Shown piece by piece: positions 35,174-42,489 of a DNA stretch of 64,000 bases. The stretch covers positions 3,658,001 through 3,722,000 of the forward strand of contig NZ_CP061378.1 of the NCBI RefSeq assembly GCF_015624485.1. Reading direction: 5' to 3'. The notes beneath the pieces are model-generated. The model was not told where the DNA came from. It did no database searches and was given only the letters and a program-made list of their open reading frames with translations. Source of the stretch: Bradyrhizobium genosp. L. Its GTDB lineage: Bacteria; Pseudomonadota; Alphaproteobacteria; Rhizobiales; Xanthobacteraceae. Position numbers and translations under genes: made by a program. Positions within the stretch are counted from its first letter, which is position 1, and every line of letters begins with the position of its first letter.

Positions 35174-35224
35174 TTTTGACGCGTTTTCTTCACGCGAACC
35201 GATGTTCACTCGCTTGAAAACGCT
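35174..35224. repeat. Dispersed GCGTTTTC palindromic repeat (reverse copy)
   Basis: Inverted-orientation copy of the element at 33081-33132, with GCGTTTTCTTCACGCGAACC and GAAAACGC arms; the central portion has diverged. It ends just before recJ. Confidence 0.7.
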
Positions 35225-35241
35225 GTTGCTCGGAAAGGACC

Positions 35242-37083
35242 ATGACGCTCCACGCATCCGCACTGCCCGTCGAGATGCCACCGGCATTCCTCGGCGTGAC
35301 GCGCTCTCTCACCGGAAAGCTCTGGCGCGACCGGCTGGATGCGCGCGGCGCGGCGCGGGCGCTCGCGATCGTGCAGCGGCACAATCTGCCCGAGATGCTG
35401 GCGCGCGTGCTGGCCGGGCGCGATGTCGAGATCGATGGGGTCGCCGACTATCTCGATCCGACCATCCGCAAGCTGATGCCGGATCCGCATACGGTGACCG
35501 AGATGGAGGTTGCGGCCAGTCGTATTGCGGACGCCGCTGTGCGCGGCGAGAAGGTCGCGATCTTCGGCGACTATGATGTCGACGGCGCGACCTCGGCCGC
35601 GCTGCTCGCCTGGCATCTGCGGCATTGCGGGCTCGATCCGCTGATCCACATTCCCGACCGTCTGTTCGAAGGCTACGGGCCGAATACCGACGCCGTCCGC
35701 GCGCTGGCGGCCAAGGGCGCGACGCTGCTCGTCACCGTCGATTGCGGCACCACCAGCATCGAGCCGCTGGCGGAAGCGAAGCAGCTCGGGATGTCGGTCG
35801 TCGTGATCGATCATCACCAGACCGGCGACGAGCTGCCCGTGGTCGACGCGCTGGTGAATCCGAACCGGCCCGATGATCTCTCCGGCCTCGGCCATCTCGC
35901 GGCGGTCGGCCTCGTGCTGGTGACGCTGGTGGCGATCAATCGCGAGCTGCGCCAGCGCGGCTTCTGGTCGAGCGGGATGCCGGAGCCTGATCTGCTCGGC
36001 ATGCTGCATCACGTCGCGCTCGGCACCGTCGCTGATGTCGCGCCGCTGATCGGGCTCAACCGTGCCTTCGTCGCCAAGGGACTGATCGCGATGCGACGGC
36101 GCGACCATGTCGGGCACACCGCGCTGATGGACGTGGCGCGGCTGAACGGGCCGCCGGAGGCCTGGCATCTCGGCTTCATGCTGGGGCCGCGCATCAATGC
36201 CGGCGGCCGCATCGGGCGGGCCGATCTCGGCGTGCGATTGCTGCTCGAGGGCGACGTCTCGGAGGCTGCGCGGATTGCGGCCGAGCTCGACCGCCTCAAT
36301 GCCGAGCGGCGCGTGATCGAGCAGGCGGCGGAAGCACAGGCCGAAGCCGAGGCGCTGGCTTCGCTCGGGCTCGAGGACAAGGGCGCGGTGATCGTCACCG
36401 CGGCGGAAGGCTGGCATCCCGGCGTGGTCGGGCTGGTCGCGGCGCGGCTGAAGGAGAAGTTCGCGCGGCCCGCATTTGCGATCGCGCTCGAGCCCGGTGG
36501 CATCGGCACCGGATCCGGGCGCTCGATCGGCGGCGTCGATCTCGGCAAGGCGGTGCGGCAGGCCGTGCACGACGGCCTGCTGATGAAAGGTGGCGGCCAT
36601 GCGATGGCTGCCGGCGTCACGCTGCGGAAGGAGAGGCTCGCCGAATTCCGCGCCTATCTGGAAAGCGCGCTTGCCGCCGACGTCGCCAACTCGCGTCACG
36701 AGAACGAGCTGTTCATCGACGGCGCGGTGACCGCGCGCGCCGTGACGCCGGAATTCGCCGCGACGCTCAATCGTGCGGGCCCGTTCGGCAGTGCCAACCC
36801 CGAGCCGGTGATCGCATTGCCGTCGCATCAGCTCGTCTACGCCGACGAGGTTGGGCAGGCGCATCTGCGGCTGCGCTTCAAATCCGGCGATGGCTCCATC
36901 GTCAACGGTATCGCATTCCGCTCGGTCGGACAGAAGCTCGGCAGCGCCTTGACGCAAAATCGCGGTCAACCATTGCATGTGGCGGGCTCTCTGTCGGTCG
37001 ACCGTTGGCAAGGCACCGAACGTGTGCAATTCCGTGTGCTCGACGTCGCGGTGCCCGATCAAGGCCCGGCGGTGATCCGATAA
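35242..37083 (+). CDS. recJ: Single-stranded-DNA exonuclease RecJ
   Basis: RecJ (613 aa), 5'-3' ssDNA exonuclease for recombination and mismatch repair. DHH-family motifs are present: IFGDYDVDGATSAALL (110-114), VDCGTTS and VVVIDHHQTGDELP (DHH at 190-192). The later GRINAGGR-type segment MLGPRINAGGRIGRAD and the GGGHAMAAG motif of the DHHA1 domain complete the enzyme, with an OB-fold at the C-terminus. Length is normal for alphaproteobacteria. The ATG follows a GGAAAGG site. Confidence 0.94.
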   Translation: MTLHASALPVEMPPAFLGVTRSLTGKLWRDRLDARGAARALAIVQRHNLPEMLARVLAGRDVEIDGVADYLDPTIRKLMPDPHTVTEMEVAASRIADAAVRGEKVAIFGDYDVDGATSAALLAWHLRHCGLDPLIHIPDRLFEGYGPNTDAVRALAAKGATLLVTVDCGTTSIEPLAEAKQLGMSVVVIDHHQTGDELPVVDALVNPNRPDDLSGLGHLAAVGLVLVTLVAINRELRQRGFWSSGMPEPDLLGMLHHVALGTVADVAPLIGLNRAFVAKGLIAMRRRDHVGHTALMDVARLNGPPEAWHLGFMLGPRINAGGRIGRADLGVRLLLEGDVSEAARIAAELDRLNAERRVIEQAAEAQAEAEALASLGLEDKGAVIVTAAEGWHPGVVGLVAARLKEKFARPAFAIALEPGGIGTGSGRSIGGVDLGKAVRQAVHDGLLMKGGGHAMAAGVTLRKERLAEFRAYLESALAADVANSRHENELFIDGAVTARAVTPEFAATLNRAGPFGSANPEPVIALPSHQLVYADEVGQAHLRLRFKSGDGSIVNGIAFRSVGQKLGSALTQNRGQPLHVAGSLSVDRWQGTERVQFRVLDVAVPDQGPAVIR

Positions 37084-37102
37084 GAAACGAGCGGGAGTGG
37101 AC

Positions 37103-37912
37103 ATGTCAGGACAGGTTTTGGGCAAGGTCGCGCTGGTGACCGGCGGCGCATCGGGCATTGGTGCTGCGATCGTGGAGCTGCTGGCGCTGGAGGGCGCGAC
37201 CGTTGTTGCCACCGATGTCGATGAGCTGAAGGGGCCAGAACTCGCCGCGCGGCTCGAGAAGGCGGGCCGCGCGGTGATCTTTCTGCAGCAGGATGTCACC
37301 AGCGAGGAGCGCTGGATCGAGGTGGTCGCCGAGATCGGCAAGCGTTTCGGCCGCCTCGACATCATGGTCTCGAATGCCGGCATCGGCGTCGGCGTGCCCT
37401 CGATCGTCGACATGACGCTGGCGGATTGGCGCCGGCAGACCGCGATCAACCTCGACGGCGTGTTCCTTTCGGTGAAGCATTCGCTGCCGCTGATGCGCAA
37501 GCACGGCGGCGGCTCGATCGTGATGATGTCGTCGCTCGCGGGCCTCCGCGGCGCAGCGAACCTCGCCGGCTACAGCGCCACCAAGGGCGCGGTGCGGCTG
37601 TTTGCCAAGTCGATCGCAATGGAGTGCGCGCAGATCGGTGACGGCATCCGTGTCAACTCGGTGCATCCCGGCATCATCGACACGCCGATCTGGGGCAAGA
37701 TCCCGACCGGCGCTGCCGGTGCCGGCCAGAACGCGCCGATCGATCCGGAGGAGCGGGCCCGATTTGCCACGCCGCTCGGCCGTGCCGGCCAGGCGATGGA
37801 GATTGCGCAGGGCGTGCTGTATCTCGCTTCCGACGCGTCGCGCTATGTGACGGGGACCGAGCTCGTGATCGACGGTGGCATGAATGCCGGCGGCGTGGTG
37901 CGGAGGACATAG
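37103..37912 (+). CDS. Short-chain dehydrogenase/reductase
   Basis: Classical SDR of 269 aa. VALVTGGASGIGAAIVELLA is the cofactor site, with D43 in VATDVDEL favouring NAD(H); VSNAGIG replaces the usual NNAG, a Ser lies in MMSSLAG and the catalytic YSATK follows. The C-terminus ends in GTELVIDGGMNAGG. The ATG at 37103 has GGGAG 6 bases upstream and the gene begins 19 bases after recJ, so the two may share a transcript. It resembles cyclopentanol or 3alpha-hydroxysteroid dehydrogenases, but the substrate is unknown. Confidence 0.86.
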   Translation: MSGQVLGKVALVTGGASGIGAAIVELLALEGATVVATDVDELKGPELAARLEKAGRAVIFLQQDVTSEERWIEVVAEIGKRFGRLDIMVSNAGIGVGVPSIVDMTLADWRRQTAINLDGVFLSVKHSLPLMRKHGGGSIVMMSSLAGLRGAANLAGYSATKGAVRLFAKSIAMECAQIGDGIRVNSVHPGIIDTPIWGKIPTGAAGAGQNAPIDPEERARFATPLGRAGQAMEIAQGVLYLASDASRYVTGTELVIDGGMNAGGVVRRT

Positions 37913-37920
37913 AAGCAGCT

Positions 37921-38082
37921 GTCGTCCCCGCTTTGTGGGGACGACTATGTGGAGCGATCCCGCACTACCAAACAATCGGTGTCATCACCCGCGCATGCGG
38001 GTGATCCAGTATTCCAGAGACCGCGGTGCTTGAGAAGATGGGCCGCGGCGTACTGGATCGCCCGATCAAGTCGGGCGACGAC
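37921..38082. repeat. Mosaic of intergenic palindromes
   Basis: Three elements follow one another: GTCGTCCCC/GGGGACGAC (37921-37945), CACCCGCGCATGCGGGTG extended by GATCCAGTATTCCAGAG (37985-38020), and TACTGGATCGCCCGATCAAG with CGGGCGACGACA (38051-38082), the latter partly complementary to the middle one. Such mosaics sit between convergent genes in Bradyrhizobium and probably block read-through. Confidence 0.75.
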
Positions 38083-38168
38083 AGTGGTGGGTGAGGACGC
38101 AGTCCGCAACCTGCATGAGCGAAGCGATATGCGCGATCAACTCCCCGAGTATCGCTGCGCTCACTCGG

Positions 38169-39398
38169 CTACCCGCCTTGCCGCAACCGCGCCAGTACCT
38201 TGAGCCCACCATAGCCATCGGCGGGCTGCAGGCCGGCCTTGACCTGAAAATCCTTGATCGCCTGCATGGTATCGTTGCCGACGCGGCCATCGGTGCCGCC
38301 GGTGTCGAAACCGGCTTTTGTCAACCGCGTCTGCATCTCCTGCACTTCGGCCAAGGTCAGCGCGCGCTCCGAGGCGGGGAAGGGCTGGATGAAGGGCGGA
38401 CCACCGAGGCAGCGATCGCCGAGATGGCAGATCGCCAGCGCATAGTTCATCGACGGGTTGTAGCTCTTCACCGAATAGAAGTTCGGACCGAGCAGGAAGG
38501 CCGGTCCGCCCGGCTCGGGGATCCAGAACTGCGCCGAGGCATTCGGCTGCGGGAAGGGCTGGCCGTCGGCGCGGGTGACGCCAGCGCTGGCCCAGGCCGC
38601 ATAGGAGCGGCTGCCGCCGGCGCCGCCGGAGGCGCGGACCTCGTAGCCCCAATGCTCGCCGCGGCGCCACTTGCCGCGATTGACCAGATATTTCGCAGTC
38701 GAGCCGAGCGCATCGTCGGGGCGGCCGAACGGCGAGACCTTGCCGTCGCCGTCATAGTCGAAGCCGACATTGAGCCAGACTTCCGGCATCCACTGCGAAT
38801 GGCCCATCGCGCCGGCCCAGGAGCCGTTCATCTCCTCGGGCGTGCTCCAGCCGCGCTGCACGATCTTCATCGCGTTGATCAGTTCGCTCTCCCAATAGGC
38901 CTTGCGGCGCGGTTCGTTCCAGGCGAGCGCGGCAAGCGAGGGAAACACCGGCGTCATGTGGTTCTGCTGCACCAGCGGGTCGCCATAGGCGGACTCGACG
39001 CCCCACAGCGCGAGCAGCGTGCCGCGCTCGACGCCGAAGTCGCGCTCGATCCGGCCGAACAACGCCTCGTTCTTCCGGAGCGCTTCCTTGCCATGGATGA
39101 TGCGCCAGTCGGAGACGCGGCGGTTGATGTATTGCCAGATCTTCTCGTGGAATTCCGGCTGATTGCGCATCTGCTTGAATACGCTCATGTCGGGCTCGAC
39201 CCGCCCCATGCAGCGGTTCCAGGTCGCCTCCGAGATGCCCTTTGCGATGGCGCGGCCGCGGAAACTGTCGCGCCATTGATCGAAGCCCGCAGGGGCGGCC
39301 AGTGCGCGGAGCGGATCGGTCAGCGCGACGCCGACCGCGAGCCCCGTCTTCAGCACAGCGCGTCGGGCAGGGGATATCGGAGAATCAGCCTGTTTCAT
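38169..39398 (-). CDS. Lytic murein transglycosylase (MltB type) with PG-binding domain
   Basis: Exported enzyme (409 aa) predicted to cleave peptidoglycan glycan strands to 1,6-anhydro products. SPARRAVLKTGLAVGVAL looks like a twin-arginine signal. The catalytic glutamate is E135 in LLALWGVESAYGD, and GAMGHSQWMPEVWL and YDGDGK are SLT_2/MltB family landmarks. The last about 60 residues (EVQEMQTRLTKAGFDTGGTD) form a peptidoglycan_binding_1 domain. It is in the periplasm with a wall-remodelling role, and is convergent with the SDR gene across a repeat mosaic. Confidence 0.92.
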   Translation of the reverse strand: MKQADSPISPARRAVLKTGLAVGVALTDPLRALAAPAGFDQWRDSFRGRAIAKGISEATWNRCMGRVEPDMSVFKQMRNQPEFHEKIWQYINRRVSDWRIIHGKEALRKNEALFGRIERDFGVERGTLLALWGVESAYGDPLVQQNHMTPVFPSLAALAWNEPRRKAYWESELINAMKIVQRGWSTPEEMNGSWAGAMGHSQWMPEVWLNVGFDYDGDGKVSPFGRPDDALGSTAKYLVNRGKWRRGEHWGYEVRASGGAGGSRSYAAWASAGVTRADGQPFPQPNASAQFWIPEPGGPAFLLGPNFYSVKSYNPSMNYALAICHLGDRCLGGPPFIQPFPASERALTLAEVQEMQTRLTKAGFDTGGTDGRVGNDTMQAIKDFQVKAGLQPADGYGGLKVLARLRQGG

Positions 39399-39460
39399 GC
39401 GTCCAGTCTAGCGGCGCAGTCGGGATGGACCAAAAGGCATGACGCCGCGGAATCATGATT

Positions 39461-39512
39461 TGAGCACGACCTGATCGGAAAACCGGTACCCACTTTTCCG
39501 GATCATGCTCTA
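39461..39512. repeat. Dispersed GAGCATGATCCGGAAAA repeat
   Basis: TGAGCACGACCTGATCGGAA pairs loosely with TTTTCCGGATCATGCTC around GGTACCCAC. A related copy is at 53108-53160. The last bases provide the stop codon of the MarR gene on the minus strand. Confidence 0.75.
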
Positions 39513-40130
39513 GTTATCCTGCAAATCTGCGGCGATTTTTGACAGCCATTGCCGGACCACGCGCTCCGTCTTGTCGTCGAGGCCGGCGGCCAGCCGGCGC
39601 TCCTGCGCCTGGGCGATCCGGCGACACTGATCCAGCAAGGTGACGCCGTGGTCGGTCAGGGTCCACTGCAGCACCCGGCCATGGACCGGGTGCGGCGTCT
39701 TGCGGATCGCGCCGTCGCGTTCGAGGTTGCGGATGATCACACTTACGGTTTGCGGCGTCAGGATCGCGACCCGCGCCAGGTCGGCGCCTGATAGCCCCGG
39801 ATAGGCCTTCAGCATCGTCAGCACGACGAACTGCGGCGAGGTGACGCCGAGGCGCGCCAGCGTGCGCTCCATCGACAGCCGCGAGGCCGCACTGGCCTGG
39901 CGGAGCAGATAGGCGAGATAGCCCTGCTCGCCGCGCTTGCCCTCGCCGGGCGGCGGTGGGACGGGCAGGGCGCGCGTGCCGGGGCCCGCTGCATGTCCCT
40001 GATCGCCAGTCGATTTTCCGGATGCCGCGCTGTTGGCCGGGCGCCGCTTGGCACCGCCGGATTTCCCGCGTTTCTGCATCGCCGCCATGCCGCCCGATGT
40101 TGCTCTGGTCGATATTCGCGTCTTGCTCAT
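39510..40130 (-). CDS. MarR-family transcriptional regulator
   Basis: Regulator of 206 aa. The first about 65 residues are a low-complexity basic, Pro/Gly/Ala-rich extension; the winged-helix domain then runs through LGVTSPQFVVLTMLKAYPGL, ADLARVAILTPQTVSVIIRN and LERDGAIRKTPHPVHGRVLQ. It is divergent from a peroxidase-related gene, and a nested palindrome lies between them, so autorepression and control of 40184-41199 is likely. The stop codon TAG belongs to a dispersed repeat, suggesting that the 3' end was altered. Confidence 0.88.
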   Translation of the reverse strand: MSKTRISTRATSGGMAAMQKRGKSGGAKRRPANSAASGKSTGDQGHAAGPGTRALPVPPPPGEGKRGEQGYLAYLLRQASAASRLSMERTLARLGVTSPQFVVLTMLKAYPGLSGADLARVAILTPQTVSVIIRNLERDGAIRKTPHPVHGRVLQWTLTDHGVTLLDQCRRIAQAQERRLAAGLDDKTERVVRQWLSKIAADLQDN

Positions 40131-40131
40131 T

Positions 40132-40168
40132 TTATCAGTGCTCTGTTAAGTTAACAGTATACTGATAA
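40132..40168. promoter_or_regulatory. Nested operator between marR and the AhpD-like gene
   Basis: Two perfect dyads share one centre at 40150: inner arms CTGTTAA (40143-40149) and TTAACAG (40151-40157), outer arms TTATCAGT (40132-40139) and ACTGATAA (40161-40168). It fills the whole 53-base gap between the divergent starts, as expected for a MarR-family autoregulatory operator, and is AT-rich for this genome. TATACT at 40159-40164 could be a -10 element. Confidence 0.7.
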
Positions 40169-40183
40169 CATGAGGCCGACCCG

Positions 40184-40660
40184 ATGTCACATGCGCGCAA
40201 GGAATACACCGACTTCCAGAAGCTCGCCCCGGACGTGTTCGCGGCCGTGCAGTCGCTCGGGCAGTTCGCGGCGAAGGCGGGTCTCGACAAGCAGCTGCTC
40301 GAGCTCGTCAAGCTGCGCGCCTCGCAGATCAACGGCTGCGCGTTCTGCGTGCAGTATCACATCCTGCAGGGCGAGAGCCTCGGTGTCCCCGTCGACAAGC
40401 TCAATCTCGTCGTGGTGTGGCGCGAGGTGTCGCTGTTCTCGGCGCGTGAGCGCGCCGCGCTGGCCTGGACCGAGGCGCTGACGAAACTGCCGGACGGCTT
40501 CGGCGACGAGGTCTATGTGCAGGTCACCGCCGAATTCTCCGAGCAGGAATTGACCTATCTCACCTCGGCAATCGCCTCGATCAATGTCTGGAACCGGTTC
40601 GGCGCTGCCTATCGCTGGACGCCGCCAGCGCGCAAGCCGAAAGCCGATGCGGCCGCATGA
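40184..40660 (+). CDS. Carboxymuconolactone decarboxylase/AhpD-like protein
   Basis: Protein of 158 aa in the AhpD-like superfamily. The redox motif is NGCAFCVQYH with C52, C55 and H59, the arrangement used for thiol-based peroxide reduction rather than lactone decarboxylation. LVKLRASQIN precedes it and ARERAALAWTEALTKL follows, both family landmarks. The gene is divergent from marR across a nested operator, so it is probably induced when the repressor is oxidised or binds a ligand; this is inference. Confidence 0.87.
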   Translation: MSHARKEYTDFQKLAPDVFAAVQSLGQFAAKAGLDKQLLELVKLRASQINGCAFCVQYHILQGESLGVPVDKLNLVVVWREVSLFSARERAALAWTEALTKLPDGFGDEVYVQVTAEFSEQELTYLTSAIASINVWNRFGAAYRWTPPARKPKADAAA

Positions 40661-40698
40661 GGCGTCCGATTGAAAACCGTAACAGGGGAGAACCACCG

Positions 40699-41199
40699 AT
40701 GAGTGCGATGACACTGTCTCTTCCACGCGCGCGGCCGCCGCGGCCGGTCGCGCTGGCCGTGGTTGCCGGCCTTGTCTGCGCGTTCGTGATCGGCAAGTCG
40801 CTGCCCGCTCCGATGGATGCGATCTCCGCGGTGATTGCACCGTTGTGCGCGAGCGCGAATGCGGCGTCTCCGCTCGACAAGGTCGAGGTCATCACCTCGC
40901 ATGCCTTGCCGAACGTACCGGGCAAGCGCGTCACGGTTGTGCGTGTGTTCTACGGTCCGGGCGGCTTCACGCCGCCGCACCGCCATTCCGGCTCGGTGAC
41001 GGCCTATATCACCAAGGGCGAGATCCGCTCGCAACTCGGCGGTGGGCCGGTGGAAACCTTCCATGTCGGCCAGTCCTTCTTCGAACCGCCGGGCTCGACC
41101 CACATGGTCTCGGCCAATGCGAGCACCACGGAGCCGGCCGAGCTGATCGCCGTGTTCGTGGCGGATGAGGGCGCGCAGCTGACGACGATGCTCGAATAG
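40699..41199 (+). CDS. Membrane-anchored cupin-domain protein
   Basis: Protein of 166 aa with an N-terminal hydrophobic segment (LAVVAGLVCAFVIG, signal anchor or signal peptide) and a small cupin barrel. The metal site is TPPHRHSGSVTAYITKGE, with a second-half His in GSTHMVSANAS. GGGGAG lies 8 bases before the ATG at 40699. It begins 38 bases after the AhpD-like gene and is probably co-transcribed with it under MarR control. Whether it is an enzyme or a binding protein is unknown. Confidence 0.82.
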   Translation: MSAMTLSLPRARPPRPVALAVVAGLVCAFVIGKSLPAPMDAISAVIAPLCASANAASPLDKVEVITSHALPNVPGKRVTVVRVFYGPGGFTPPHRHSGSVTAYITKGEIRSQLGGGPVETFHVGQSFFEPPGSTHMVSANASTTEPAELIAVFVADEGAQLTTMLE

Positions 41200-41378
41200 C
41201 CGCCGGCATCACCCGACGGGAGCCGGCTCAACTCCGCGGCTCGCTGAGCGCCGCGGAACACTGGACCAGTTTGGTGCGATGTCCGCGGCATACTGGACCT
41301 TGCAAGCGGGACGGGGGCGGGAATTGATGCGATCTCGCCGTCTGCTGTCGAGCGACTTGACCGATGAGGAGCAAACCG

Positions 41379-42272
41379 ATGGTCCATCTGACGGGACTTT
41401 CTGCCTTCCCGATCACGCCCTCGAACCGGGATGGGCAGGTCGATGCGGGAGCGCTTCGCGCGTTGCTGGAGCCCTTGATCGCGGCGAAGGTGGATTCGGT
41501 CGGGCTGCTCGGGAGCACCGGCTCATATCCGTATTTCAGCCGCGAGGAGCGGCGGCGCGCGGTGCAGGCGGCGGTTGCCCTGGCAGATGGCAGAACGCCA
41601 ATGCTGGTTGGCGTCGGCGCGCTGCGAACCGACGACGCGGTCAGGCTGGCGCAGGATGCACGCGATGCCGGCGCGGCGGCCGGCCTGCTGGCGCCGGTGT
41701 CGTACACGCCTCTGACGGATGACGAGGTCTTTGAGCATTTCCAGACGGTGGCGCGCGAAAGCGGATTGCCGATTTGCATCTATGACAATCCCGGAACGAC
41801 GCATTTTCGATTCACGCCGGCGCTGATCGGCCGTTTAAGTCGCGTAGAGGGAATAGTCGCGGTGAAAAGTCCTGCGCTGGATGCTGCGGCTTTGCCCGGC
41901 CATGTCGCCGAGTTGCGGGCTGCCGTGCCGGATGGTTTCTCGTTGGGCTACAGCGCCGACTGGAATTGCACCGAGGCGCTGCTGGCGGGCGGCGAGACCT
42001 GGTACAGCGTTCTCGCAGGAGTCTTCCCCAGCATCTGCCTCGACATCGTCCGTGCCGTGGCACGTGGAGATATCGCCAAGGCGCGCCAGCTCGACGCGAG
42101 TCTGGAACCGGTCTGGCACCTGTTCAAGACATTCTCGAGTCTGCGCGTGGCCTATGCGATGGCCAATCTCAGGGGCCTCTGTGCTGCCGAGCCTCCGCGT
42201 CCGATCCTGCCATTGCCCCCGGACGCCCAGAACAAGGTCAGGGACGTGTTGGCCGCAACGGAGATCGACTGA
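41379..42272 (+). CDS. DapA/NanA-superfamily lyase or synthase
   Basis: TIM-barrel class I aldolase-type protein (297 aa) of the dihydrodipicolinate synthase family. The Schiff-base lysine is K163 in IVAVKSPAL, the catalytic tyrosine is Y135 in CIYDNPGT, and the carboxylate-binding motif reads GSTGSY near 45-50 instead of the GTTGE of true DapA. That change suggests a substrate other than aspartate semialdehyde. The ATG at 41379 is favoured by GAGGA 8 bases upstream over one 15 bases earlier. No pathway neighbours are evident. Confidence 0.85.
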   Translation: MVHLTGLSAFPITPSNRDGQVDAGALRALLEPLIAAKVDSVGLLGSTGSYPYFSREERRRAVQAAVALADGRTPMLVGVGALRTDDAVRLAQDARDAGAAAGLLAPVSYTPLTDDEVFEHFQTVARESGLPICIYDNPGTTHFRFTPALIGRLSRVEGIVAVKSPALDAAALPGHVAELRAAVPDGFSLGYSADWNCTEALLAGGETWYSVLAGVFPSICLDIVRAVARGDIAKARQLDASLEPVWHLFKTFSSLRVAYAMANLRGLCAAEPPRPILPLPPDAQNKVRDVLAATEID

Positions 42273-42489
42273 TCGCCTCGCATCGTCTGGCGTTGCGCAA
42301 GCGATGCAGTTCCGGATGGAACCCGCCGTCGCTCCGACGGCATCGTGGCTTCCATCCGCGCGCAAAATCGGCATAACAATCGCAAGGCGTGCCCGGCTCT
42401 CCTGGAGGCGTTCGATGCGGTTGGTGGTGTTGCTGTTGACGCTTCTGGTTCCCGCTGCGGCTTCGGTAAGATAGGCGGGCGTGCTGGCA

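Noticed and set aside
41268..41300. GGAAC sequence as a sigma-EcfG promoter for the DapA-like gene
   Set aside because: No GTT element occurs at 16 or 17 bases.
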